A stretch of DNA of 64,000 bases from Pelagihabitans sp963760375 (GTDB taxonomy: Bacteria > Bacteroidota > Bacteroidia > Flavobacteriales > Flavobacteriaceae): contig CAVXCS010000002.1 of NCBI GenBank assembly GCA_963760375.1, positions 124,001-188,000 on the forward strand, in the 5' to 3' direction. The notes under the pieces are model-generated. The model saw only the letters and a list, made by a program, of their open reading frames with translations, did no database searches and was not told the DNA's origin. This document shows, piece by piece, positions 26,690 through 34,678 of the stretch. The translations under genes were made by a program, and so were the position numbers. Every line of letters begins with the position of its first letter. Position 1 is the stretch's first letter.

Positions 26690-27982
26690 ATGAAAAAAGT
26701 ATTCAACACCAGCTTGGGATTCATGATCATGATCATGACGATACAGGCCTATGCACAACAGGCTCCGGCCCCCAAGCAATCGGAAGTGATCAGCATTACC
26801 GGGGCCACTGCCCATATCGGGGACGGGACCGTGCTCCAAAATGCGACTTTGGTCTTCGAAAACGGTCTTATTAAGGCTTTGGGCACCGGGTTGCCCGCCG
26901 AGGGAAGGTCGATCGATGCGAAAGGAAAACACATATATCCAGGGTTCATCGCCACCAGCACCCCGTTGGGATTGGTGGAAGTGGATGCGGTGCGCGCCAG
27001 CGACGATCAAAAAGAATTAGGACAATTGTTGCCCCATGTTCGCAGCCAAATCGCCTATAATGCCGAGAGCAAAGTAGTGGAAAGTATGCGGCCCAATGGG
27101 GTGTTGTTGGGGCAGATCACCCCCAATGGCAACCGAATTTCGGGTACCTCCAGCATCATGCAATTCGATGGCTGGAACTGGGAAGATGCCACCGTAAAGG
27201 CCGATGACGGCATTCATTTACATTGGCCCAACAGCTATAGCAGGGGCCGATGGTGGATGGGCGAGGACAGGGGATACCAACCCAATAAGGACTATACCAA
27301 AGAAGTTGCCGAAATAGCCACATTTATGAAAAACGCCGCGGCCTATGGCAAGGCAACCGCCAAGGAAATCAACCAGCCCTTTGCCGCGATGCAGGGATTG
27401 TTCAATGGTTCCCAGAAGCTATATCTTTATGCGGACAGTGAAAAGGAAATCATCGATGCGGTGACCACTGCGAATGCAGGCGGGGCGCAGCACCTTGTGC
27501 TGGTAGGCGGCTATCACGCCCATAAAGTCACAGACTTCCTAAAAGAAAACAAGGTGGCCGTTTTGGTTCGTGCCCCGCACAACCTTCCCGAATATGCGGA
27601 TGATGATTACGACCTTCCCTATAAATTACCGGTGTTGCTTGCCGAGGCAGGACTAACCGTGGCCATACAAAATGCCGACGAGGCCGTGTTCCAAACCAGG
27701 AACCTGCCATTTTATGCTGGCCATATCGCAGGGCAGGGATTGGATAAGGAAAAAGCGCTCCAATTGATTACCCAGAACCCGGCAAAAATTCTGGGCATAG
27801 ATAATCAATATGGAACCCTAGCCGTGGGCAAAAGCGCAACATTGTTCATCTCGGAAGGCGATGCACTGGATATGCGCGGCAACCAACTTACCCACGCCTT
27901 TATCGATGGTCGGGAACTTTCTTTGGAAACCCACCAAACCGAACTATGGAAGCGATATATGGGAAAATATAACGGAAAATAA
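26690..27982 (+). CDS. Secreted amidohydrolase-like protein lacking the HxH motif
   Basis: 430 residues with a signal peptide (ending near AYAQQ). The composite beta-sandwich start (ISITGATAHIGDGTVLQNATL) and end (NPAKILGIDNQYGTLAVGKSATLFISEGD) are typical for the amidohydrolase superfamily. After GKHIYPGFI, where HxH is expected, the sequence reads ATSTPLGLVEVDAVRAS. It resembles the N-terminal module of the preceding protein, so the pair looks like one split and one fused set. Lies 99 bases downstream of that gene and probably forms a heteromer or shared transcript (inference). Confidence 0.88.
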   Translation: MKKVFNTSLGFMIMIMTIQAYAQQAPAPKQSEVISITGATAHIGDGTVLQNATLVFENGLIKALGTGLPAEGRSIDAKGKHIYPGFIATSTPLGLVEVDAVRASDDQKELGQLLPHVRSQIAYNAESKVVESMRPNGVLLGQITPNGNRISGTSSIMQFDGWNWEDATVKADDGIHLHWPNSYSRGRWWMGEDRGYQPNKDYTKEVAEIATFMKNAAAYGKATAKEINQPFAAMQGLFNGSQKLYLYADSEKEIIDAVTTANAGGAQHLVLVGGYHAHKVTDFLKENKVAVLVRAPHNLPEYADDDYDLPYKLPVLLAEAGLTVAIQNADEAVFQTRNLPFYAGHIAGQGLDKEKALQLITQNPAKILGIDNQYGTLAVGKSATLFISEGDALDMRGNQLTHAFIDGRELSLETHQTELWKRYMGKYNGK

Positions 27983-28038
27983 GTCTGAAATAGGCAGGTG
28001 ATTTTATCGGGCCCAGATTGTCGAAGCGCGGCACTCCG

Positions 28039-28812
28039 TTAAAACAGCTCCAGGCCGTTTTTGAAGAGAACCCGTAACCCGACCATAAATACCAACAAGG
28101 CGGTGACCCTTTTGATGCCATTAGGGGATAGCCTTTTTAAGCTGATGCGGATGCCCAGTTGCCCCCCCAGAAACACCGCGCTGACCAGAGCCAAGGTTTC
28201 AATGGGCGGCAGTTCCAAGGTATTCGCCCAAATAAGCCCCCCAAGTCCGGAAATCGAGTTGACCAAGATAAAAAAGCTGGCCAAGGCCGCAATTTTTATC
28301 GATTTGTCCCATCGCATATGGTTCAATACCGGGGCCAAAAAAATGCCCCCGCCTATACCAACCAGACCCGATAGGAGTCCGATGCCGGCACCGATCGCGT
28401 AACTGAGATATTTCGGATACACCTTGACCCTTTCCATGGTATTGGCCATGGTATAGGTTTGCCAGGCCAAGAACAGTGAAGAAACGATCAAGGAAAGCCC
28501 AAGGATCACAAAAAACACATTCTCACTCAGTTTGAAGGAAGCCCCAATAAAAGCCAAGGGAATACTGGTCAGGACAAACGGTAAAAAATCCTTTATCCTG
28601 GCATGCCCATGTTTAAAATACAAATAGGTGCTCGTTGAGACGACCACCAGGTTACAGACCAGGGCCAGGGAACGAATGGCAAAAAATCCCATGATGGTGA
28701 GTGTCAACAGGGCCAAATAACTCGACCCGCCGCCAAATCCAACCGAAGAATATAAGGTGGCCACTACAAAAAAACCGATGCACAAGAGCAGCAGGCCTTC
28801 AATACTTAGCGA
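28039..28812 (-). CDS. TauE/SafE-family anion exporter
   Basis: 257 residues from the ATG at 28812, which overlaps the moeB stop. About eight membrane helices with the internal duplication typical of TSUP proteins: GFGGGSSYLALLTLTIMGF in the first half and GIGGGIFLAPVLNHM in the second. Family members export sulfite, sulfoacetate or take up sulfate. Sitting at the end of a molybdopterin operon it may handle sulfur oxyanions linked to a molybdoenzyme, but this is inference. Confidence 0.9.
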   Translation of the reverse strand, partial: SLSIEGLLLLCIGFFVVATLYSSVGFGGGSSYLALLTLTIMGFFAIRSLALVCNLVVVSTSTYLYFKHGHARIKDFLPFVLTSIPLAFIGASFKLSENVFFVILGLSLIVSSLFLAWQTYTMANTMERVKVYPKYLSYAIGAGIGLLSGLVGIGGGIFLAPVLNHMRWDKSIKIAALASFFILVNSISGLGGLIWANTLELPPIETLALVSAVFLGGQLGIRISLKRLSPNGIKRVTALLVFMVGLRVLFKNGLELF

Positions 28813-29872
28813 CATATTGATGTAGTTGGTTGATACCGCCCGTAACATTTACGAGTTGTGCGTTCGGATAATAAGGCCTCAATTCCAGTATGGCTTTTTG
28901 GCTCCTGATGCCCGATTGGCACAAGAAATAAATGGGTTTTTTGATATCGATTTCGCCTTTTCTGTTAAGGAGTTCCGATAAGGGTATATTCATTGAATTT
29001 CTGATATTGAAGGTCGTGAATTCATCGGGGCTGCGCACATCGATCAACTGCAATGGCCCTGACGCCAGCAGCACTTCGAACGCTTCCGCATCCACCGAGG
29101 GTATGGGCAGGCCGCAATCCATTTCATAGCTTTCTTGAAGGGCGTCGATGGCGAAATGAATCGGAATCGATTTGAAGTTTATTTTTTGAAAACGATTCGC
29201 CAGTCCATCGAACAATAGCAGGGTACCTGAAAGGACCTCTCCGACTCCACTGATCACCTTAATGGCCTCCAAGGCCTGTAGGTTCCCTACAATGCCCGGC
29301 AAAATGCCCAGTACGCCATGTTGATCGCAATTGGGTACCTCATCGGCCTTGGGCATCTCGGGATAGAGGCATCGGTACGTTGGGCCGCCTTTATAATTGA
29401 ATACGCTCAGCTGACCTTCAAAACCATGTAAAGCGCCATAAACAAAAGGTTTCTTTAAAATCACGCAGGCATCATTGATTAAATAGCGGGTCGGGAAGTT
29501 GTCGGAGGCATCGATAACAAGGTCATAGGAACGAATGATATCCAACGCATTGTCCCGATCCAGATACAACGCATGGCCAATAAGTGCTGTATCCCCGTTC
29601 TGGGCCTTCAACTTGGATATGGCCATCTCTACCTTCGACTTTCCAATATCCGCTTCGTCATACAATACCTGACGATGCAGATTCGAAAGGGCGACCACAT
29701 CGCGGTCAACCAGGCCCAAGGTGCCCACGCCCATGGCGTTGAGATAGGTCAAGACAGGAGTGCCAAGGCCCCCGGCACCCACCACCAAAACCCTGGCCTC
29801 CGACAGCTTTTGTTGGGCTTTTGAACCAAAGTCCCTTAAGAGGATCTGACGGCTATATCGTTCTAGGTTCAT
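28799..29872 (-). CDS. moeB: MoeB/ThiF adenylyltransferase with C-terminal rhodanese domain
   Basis: 357 residues. The E1-like domain (1-240) shows VVGAGGLGTPVL, DRDVVALSNLHRQ, a DASDNFPTRYLIND segment and the Cys of PNCDQHGVLG. Residues ~265-355 form a rhodanese domain with active loop CQSGIRS. It adenylates the C-terminal GlyGly of MoaD and may supply the persulfide sulfur itself. The zinc cysteines of E. coli MoeB are not conserved: TYRC replaces CYRC and no second CxxC follows. ATGA overlap with mobA upstream. Confidence 0.93.
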   Translation of the reverse strand: MNLERYSRQILLRDFGSKAQQKLSEARVLVVGAGGLGTPVLTYLNAMGVGTLGLVDRDVVALSNLHRQVLYDEADIGKSKVEMAISKLKAQNGDTALIGHALYLDRDNALDIIRSYDLVIDASDNFPTRYLINDACVILKKPFVYGALHGFEGQLSVFNYKGGPTYRCLYPEMPKADEVPNCDQHGVLGILPGIVGNLQALEAIKVISGVGEVLSGTLLLFDGLANRFQKINFKSIPIHFAIDALQESYEMDCGLPIPSVDAEAFEVLLASGPLQLIDVRSPDEFTTFNIRNSMNIPLSELLNRKGEIDIKKPIYFLCQSGIRSQKAILELRPYYPNAQLVNVTGGINQLHQYVAKY

Positions 29873-30465
29873 GCGGAAGATAGTTTTTTGAGGGCGTCAA
29901 GATATTCGGTCTTGGAATTGGCATTGAGCAGCACTTCTTCTTTTTTGGGAAATACCAAGTGTACCGGATGGTTGATCAGAAATTTACGGGGACAAGTGCC
30001 TTGTCCACTTTCCAAATAGGATAGCGACCGTTCCAGGGCCTTGGGTTCCCAAATGGCACATAATGGTTCGGGCAGGGGGTTGTCCTGTAAGGCATAGGCG
30101 GTGGCCATCAATTCGGGTCGTCTTTCCGATATCAATGCCTTCAGGGCCTCCAGATCGATCAGGGGCAGGTCGCAGGCCAGCACCAGCCAGGCTACCTCGG
30201 GAAATTGATGATGGGCGGAAAGGAGTCCGTTATAAGGCCCCTTCACTTCGTCCTCATCGATGATCACGGCCATATCTGAAGGAATATCCTTTGTTTGGTC
30301 GCCCCTGATACTGACAAACGTCCGTTCACAGATTTGATCGAGCATTCGGTACAGGTACTCCCGTTGGGGCTTCCCATGATAGTCGATCAATCCTTTGTCG
30401 GTGCCCATTCTGCTGCTTTTTCCGCCAGAAAGGACCAAACCATATAGCTTAGCGTTGGAAATCAT
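29869..30465 (-). CDS. mobA: Molybdenum cofactor guanylyltransferase-like NTP transferase
   Basis: 198 residues from the ATG at 30465, which overlaps the moaC end by 17 bases; a longer frame to 30555 would run further into moaC. The nucleotide-binding signature GLVLSGGKSSRMGTDKGLI is at the N-terminus, followed by VIIDEDEVKGPYNGLL and LACDLPLIDLEAL. MobA attaches GMP to molybdopterin to give MGD. Overlap with moaC and moeB indicates tight co-expression. Confidence 0.9.
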   Translation of the reverse strand: MISNAKLYGLVLSGGKSSRMGTDKGLIDYHGKPQREYLYRMLDQICERTFVSIRGDQTKDIPSDMAVIIDEDEVKGPYNGLLSAHHQFPEVAWLVLACDLPLIDLEALKALISERRPELMATAYALQDNPLPEPLCAIWEPKALERSLSYLESGQGTCPRKFLINHPVHLVFPKKEEVLLNANSKTEYLDALKKLSSA

Positions 30466-30922
30466 TCTTTCCTCCCGTTTTTTGTTGTAGTTGAATGTTG
30501 GTGATCTTGATGTCATGGGAAAGTGCCTTGCACATATCATAAAGCGTAAGGGCACTGATACTGGCCCCTGTCAAGGCTTCCATCTCCACTCCGGTACGTT
30601 CGTTGCACTTTACCGAACAGACGATTTCAAGGGCATTTTCCATGGGGTTGATTTCAATATGGATCTTCGATAGCCGCAGGGTGTGGCATAAAGGAATCAG
30701 TTCAGCAGTTTTTTTCGCCCCCTGGATGCCCGCAATGATCGCTGTTTGCAAAATACTTCCTTTTGGCCCCAAAAAATCCTTTTCGGCCAAGGTTTCGAAT
30801 ACCGACTTGGGAAAGACCACAATTCCTATGGCCGTGGCGCTTCGCTCGGTGACCGATTTGTGCGATACATCGACCATGTTCAATTGTCCGCCGGTATCGA
30901 TATGGGAGAGTCGTTTCTTCAC
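30449..30922 (-). CDS. moaC: Cyclic pyranopterin monophosphate synthase MoaC
   Basis: 157 residues, standard length. MVDVSHKSVTERSATA (residues 17-32), IPLCHTLRLSKIHIEI and the catalytic LTGASISALTLYDMCKAL are all MoaC signatures. It converts the MoaA product to cPMP, the first stable intermediate of the molybdopterin pathway. The partner moaA is not in the window. Twelve bases after moaE. Confidence 0.97.
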   Translation of the reverse strand: MKKRLSHIDTGGQLNMVDVSHKSVTERSATAIGIVVFPKSVFETLAEKDFLGPKGSILQTAIIAGIQGAKKTAELIPLCHTLRLSKIHIEINPMENALEIVCSVKCNERTGVEMEALTGASISALTLYDMCKALSHDIKITNIQLQQKTGGKNDFQR

Positions 30923-30934
30923 TTTATCCTATGT

Positions 30935-31354
30935 TTATGGATGGGCCGAAACCCAAACCGTCTTATTTTTAAAGATTTCCTTTTTCCATATGGGTACCCT
31001 TTCCTTCAGGGTATCGATCAAATACCTGCACGCTTCAAAACAGGCATCCCTATGCGGTGCTGATGCTCCGACCACCACCACGGGCTCTTCCACTTTTTTG
31101 GCCCCTATCGCATGGCGGATGACCACTTTGTTCAGCTGCCATTTTTCAATGGCCTCCAGCGCGATTTTTTCCATCTCCTTCAGGGCCATGTTCCTATAGG
31201 TTTCAAATTCCAAGGAAACGACCGTTTCGCCTTGGGTCAACTCCCGTACCGTGCCCACAAAAACACAGATGCCGCCACTTTGTGGATCGGAAAGTTCGGC
31301 ATACACCTTTGACACCTCCAGGGTGTCCACGATTTCTATGATTGCTTTATTCAT
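30935..31354 (-). CDS. moaE: Molybdopterin synthase catalytic subunit MoaE
   Basis: 139 residues. Motifs CVFVGTVRELTQG, RHAIGAKKVEEPVVVVG, the helix APHRDACFEACRYLIDTLKE and the end PIWKKEIFKNKTVWV match MoaE; the lysine of PIWKKE is the catalytic one. With MoaD it inserts two sulfurs into cPMP. Its start overlaps the moaD stop by one base (TGATG). Confidence 0.97.
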   Translation of the reverse strand: MNKAIIEIVDTLEVSKVYAELSDPQSGGICVFVGTVRELTQGETVVSLEFETYRNMALKEMEKIALEAIEKWQLNKVVIRHAIGAKKVEEPVVVVGASAPHRDACFEACRYLIDTLKERVPIWKKEIFKNKTVWVSAHP

Positions 31355-31596
31355 CAGCCGCCACTTACGGGTGGGATAATGGCGATTTCATCGCCTTGTT
31401 GCAAAACTAGGTCATCCTTGGCATACTCGCTGTTCACGGCAACCGCGATCGAGGACAACCGGCCCAGATCGGGATAGGTGCTTTTTAAGCTTTGCCTCAG
31501 CTGTTCCACGGAAGTGGGCCGGGCCTCCCCGGGCTCAAAATGAATTCTGGATTTCCCAACGATATCCTTAGCTATACCAAACAACAAAATTTCCAT
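31354..31596 (-). CDS. moaD: Molybdopterin synthase sulfur-carrier subunit MoaD
   Basis: 80 residues with the ubiquitin-like beta-grasp pattern, ending QGDEIAIIPPVSGG; the terminal GlyGly is the site of adenylation by MoeB and of thiocarboxylate formation. First gene of the minus-strand operon moaD-moaE-moaC-mobA-moeB-TauE. No promoter with a full consensus was found in the 50 bases upstream. Confidence 0.95.
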   Translation of the reverse strand: MEILLFGIAKDIVGKSRIHFEPGEARPTSVEQLRQSLKSTYPDLGRLSSIAVAVNSEYAKDDLVLQQGDEIAIIPPVSGG

Positions 31597-31646
31597 ATTA
31601 TCACTTTCACCAATTAAGATACAAGTTACAAAAATTTACCGCCCGC

Positions 31647-32450
31647 CTAGGGTTTCTCGACTATTTTGGCATTGATGGGCATTCCGTAGAAATCTATGGG
31701 CATGGCTTTATCGCTGATGGCAACATGCTTGAAATGGGTGGTACTTTTTGCCGCTTTGATCTTCCTGCCCTCATAATCGTGCCAGGTAATCGACTTGGGC
31801 AGCAACAGGCCGTTGGTCATCGACCAATCGTTGTAACGTATCCATTTCACATTATCGGATTTTTCGCCACTCCTATAGGTAACCGTATACCCCAACCAAG
31901 CCATTTGGTGGGTATCGGGATCGTAATGGATAAAATACTCGTCCTTGGGCGAGGTTCCCACTCCATCACCATATCCGATTTGTATGCCCGGATAGGATTT
32001 ACCTTCAAAAACCAAGGGATCGGTTAGCCCGTAGTGGATGCCGTTGTCACCCAACACAAAGGGCATGGCGAAAAAATAGAACATTAAATTATGATAGAAC
32101 ATGGGATCGCCTCGATACGTGTTTTGGGGATCGAACGCCCAAACCGCCTTCCCGTCGAAGCCCATTTCGATGTCGCCCATAACGATCTTGTCCATCCTGG
32201 AAGTGAGGTCGATGGTATGGGTTTCCCCTGATGCTTCCCGCGTCCCGGCCGGAATTTCAAAAATCAGGGTTTTCATGGCGCGCCATTGGGCCAAACCCCC
32301 ATGGGCATCAAAAACCGCGGTTAGTTGTCCTGGAAAATCGGATTTTGCGTTTTCCGCAATATTAGCCGTGATGACGGTAGCTTTCGCTTCGGGAGCTGGT
32401 TTACAGGCTGTTATCAAGAACAGGAGCACAAGGGGAACCAATCTTTTCAT
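31647..32450 (-). CDS. DUF6503 family lipoprotein
   Basis: 267 residues. Lipobox ITAC (Cys16). The mature part has a beta-rich pattern with FDAHGGLAQWRAMKTLIFEIP near residue 50 and WAFDPQNTYRGDPMFYHNLMFYFFAMPFVL around 110-140, which I recall from DUF6503 proteins of Bacteroidota; the N-terminal FDAHGGLAQW resembles outer-membrane lipoprotein sorting-like (LolA-like) folds. Function unknown. Divergent from the RNA methyltransferase gene. Confidence 0.8.
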   Translation of the reverse strand: MKRLVPLVLLFLITACKPAPEAKATVITANIAENAKSDFPGQLTAVFDAHGGLAQWRAMKTLIFEIPAGTREASGETHTIDLTSRMDKIVMGDIEMGFDGKAVWAFDPQNTYRGDPMFYHNLMFYFFAMPFVLGDNGIHYGLTDPLVFEGKSYPGIQIGYGDGVGTSPKDEYFIHYDPDTHQMAWLGYTVTYRSGEKSDNVKWIRYNDWSMTNGLLLPKSITWHDYEGRKIKAAKSTTHFKHVAISDKAMPIDFYGMPINAKIVEKP

Positions 32451-32511
32451 GTGTATGTTTTAAAGGATATGCATTCTGTCGTGGAAACAACAAATAATTT
32501 ACCGAATCGAT

Positions 32512-32519
32512 TACTTTTG
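32512..32519 (+). promoter_or_regulatory. -7 promoter element of the SpoU methyltransferase gene
   Basis: TACTTTTG, a full TAnnTTTG match, five bases before the ATG at 32525, giving a nearly leaderless transcript. A correctly spaced TTG is not visible. Confidence 0.45.
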
Positions 32520-32524
32520 TTGCC

Positions 32525-33337
32525 ATGCACGAAATTAAACAAATCAGCAGCCTTCAGAATGCACTGGTAAAGAAAATTCTTTTGCTTCAAGAGAAGTCTA
32601 GGGAAAGGAAATCTGCGCTGCGATTTGTATTGGAAGGGATCAAGGAACTGCAACTGGCCCTGAAAGCAGGTTATCCCATGGAAACCCTATTGTTTTATGA
32701 GGGGTTGATGACCATCGAGGGTTTACATTCACTCTTGGGTGCTACTGCCCCAAAACCCGAGCTCATTGCGGTGACCAAGGAAGTCTATGAAAAATTGGCC
32801 TACCGTGACAGTACGGGTGGCATTGTGGCCATTGGCCGTTGCAAGACCCATGACCTGGAATCTTTGGTCCTCAACAAACGAAACCCTTTGATCTTGGTCG
32901 CAGAAGCACCAGAAAAACCTGGAAACATTGGCGCCTTGTTGCGCACAGCGGATGCGGCAGGGCTCGATGCGGTGATCATCGCCAATGGCAAGACCGATCT
33001 GTACAATCCTAATATCATCCGATCCAGTGTGGGTTGCCTGTTTACAAACAATATTGCCTTGGGCAGCACGGGCGACATCATTTCCTATCTCAAACGGAAG
33101 GAGATAACCATCTACTGCGCGGCACTTTCCGCCTCCAAAAATTACGTCGAGGTCGATTTCAAAAAGCCTTCGGCCATCGTGGTTGGCACCGAATCGACCG
33201 GACTCTCAAATACATGGCTCGAAGCCTCCGACCAGAACATCCTTATTCCCATGCAGGGCGAAATCGATTCGATGAACGTTTCGGTCTCCGCGGCAATCCT
33301 TATCTTTGAAGCGAAAAGGCAGCGCGGATTTGCCTGA
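32525..33337 (+). CDS. TrmH/SpoU-family RNA 2'-O-methyltransferase
   Basis: 270 residues. An N-terminal substrate-binding domain (KISSLQN-type start, residues 1-100) precedes the SPOUT knot: motif 1 EKPGNIGALLRTADAAG, motif 2 IVVGTESTGLS and motif 3 IPMQGEIDSMNVSVSAAI. These are all needed for SAM binding in the trefoil knot. It methylates ribose in rRNA or tRNA; the target site cannot be told from sequence. Confidence 0.93.
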   Translation: MHEIKQISSLQNALVKKILLLQEKSRERKSALRFVLEGIKELQLALKAGYPMETLLFYEGLMTIEGLHSLLGATAPKPELIAVTKEVYEKLAYRDSTGGIVAIGRCKTHDLESLVLNKRNPLILVAEAPEKPGNIGALLRTADAAGLDAVIIANGKTDLYNPNIIRSSVGCLFTNNIALGSTGDIISYLKRKEITIYCAALSASKNYVEVDFKKPSAIVVGTESTGLSNTWLEASDQNILIPMQGEIDSMNVSVSAAILIFEAKRQRGFA

Positions 33338-33407
33338 TCGACAACCCAAAAATCATCGCCGATCGTGATGGTCAAAACATCGGAATTGAAAATAAATACC
33401 ATAGCTT

Positions 33408-34634
33408 TTGAATAACCTGTTCTATATCATCATTTTTATTTTGGTATTTCAATTTATACTGGATACCTACCTCAATTACCTTAACGCAAAACGCTTCAAA
33501 GACCCCCTACCCAGTGAATTGAGCGATGTCTTTGATGCCAAGGAACATCAAAAGTCTTTTGACTATAAAAAAACCAACTACCGATTTGGTATCCTATCCT
33601 CAACCTTTTCGGTACTGCTCACCATAGGATTTCTCTCGTTCGGCGGCTTTGAATGGGTAGACAAGATCGTAAGGGGCATCACCGATAACGCCACGTTCAT
33701 GGCATTGCTGTTTTTTGGGATTGTCATGTTCGGCTCCGATTTGTTGAGCCTGCCCTTTGCTTATTATTCCACCTTTGTCATCGAGGAAAAGTTCGGCTTC
33801 AACAAAACCACCAAAAAACTGTTTTTTGTCGATAAATTAAAAGGATGGTTCATGCTGGCCGTGCTGGGCGGCGGGATCCTGGCGATGGTGATATGGTTCT
33901 ACCAATGGGCCGGAAGCCATTTCTGGATCTATGCATGGACCTTGATATCGATATTTACGATCTTCATGAACCTTTTTTACAGCAAATTGATCGTGCCCAT
34001 GTTCAATCGGCAAACCCCATTGGAAGAGGGCAGTTTAAAAAGCAAGATCGAGGGATATGCCAAAAAGGTAGGTTTTGAACTGAGCCAGATCTTCGTTATC
34101 GACGGCTCCAAAAGATCCACCAAGGCCAATGCCTATTTTTCCGGTTTCGGCAAGGAAAAAAGGGTAACGCTTTATGATACGCTCATCAACGATCTGAGTG
34201 AAGAGGAAATTGTGGCTGTACTGGCCCATGAAGTGGGGCACTACAAACGCAAGCATATCATTTTCAATCTTGGGGCCTCGATCGTGCTCACCGGGCTCAC
34301 CCTGTTTATCCTTTCGATTTTTGTCAACCACCCTGAAGTGTCGATGGCCATTGGTGTTTCCCAGCCCAGTTTTCATGCGGCCCTGATTGGTTTCGGGATC
34401 CTCTATTCCCCCATATCCGAAATCACTGGACTGGTCATGAACCATTTCTCGAGAAAGTTTGAGTACCAGGCCGATGACTACGCAAAAAAGACCTATGCTG
34501 CCCTACCCCTGATCAGCTCCCTCAAAAAACTCTCCAAAAACAATTTGAGCAACCTTACCCCCCATCCTGCCTATGTTTTCATGCACTATTCCCATCCACC
34601 CTTGATCGCAAGGATCAGGAATTTAAAGGCATAG
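33408..34634 (+). CDS. M48 family (Ste24/CAAX prenyl protease-like) membrane metalloprotease
   Basis: 408 residues from a TTG start (LNNLFYII...), the only start in frame before the first membrane helix. Several membrane helices, the zinc motif HEVGH at residues 274-278 (VLAHEVGHYKRKH) and the third-ligand helix SRKFEYQADDYA match Ste24-type M48 proteases. In bacteria these act in membrane protein quality control. The VLAHEVGHYK and FIIDGSKRSTKANAYFSGFGKEKR-like segments (residues ~222-250) are typical. Confidence 0.93.
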   Translation: MNNLFYIIIFILVFQFILDTYLNYLNAKRFKDPLPSELSDVFDAKEHQKSFDYKKTNYRFGILSSTFSVLLTIGFLSFGGFEWVDKIVRGITDNATFMALLFFGIVMFGSDLLSLPFAYYSTFVIEEKFGFNKTTKKLFFVDKLKGWFMLAVLGGGILAMVIWFYQWAGSHFWIYAWTLISIFTIFMNLFYSKLIVPMFNRQTPLEEGSLKSKIEGYAKKVGFELSQIFVIDGSKRSTKANAYFSGFGKEKRVTLYDTLINDLSEEEIVAVLAHEVGHYKRKHIIFNLGASIVLTGLTLFILSIFVNHPEVSMAIGVSQPSFHAALIGFGILYSPISEITGLVMNHFSRKFEYQADDYAKKTYAALPLISSLKKLSKNNLSNLTPHPAYVFMHYSHPPLIARIRNLKA

Positions 34635-34640
34635 TTTTTG

Positions 34641-34671
34641 TTGTATAGTCATATAGATTATGCTACTTTTA
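34641..34671 (+). promoter_or_regulatory. Promoter of the relA/spoT gene
   Basis: TTG (34641-34643), 20 bases, then TACTTTTA (34664-34671): seven of eight bases of TAnnTTTG match. It lies in the 44-base gap after the protease gene and ends seven bases before the ATG. Confidence 0.6.
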
Positions 34672-34678
34672 TTTTAGG

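Noticed and set aside
28000..28020. GGGCCC palindrome in the convergent gap as a terminator
   Set aside because: Stem of only a few bases with no T run on either strand.
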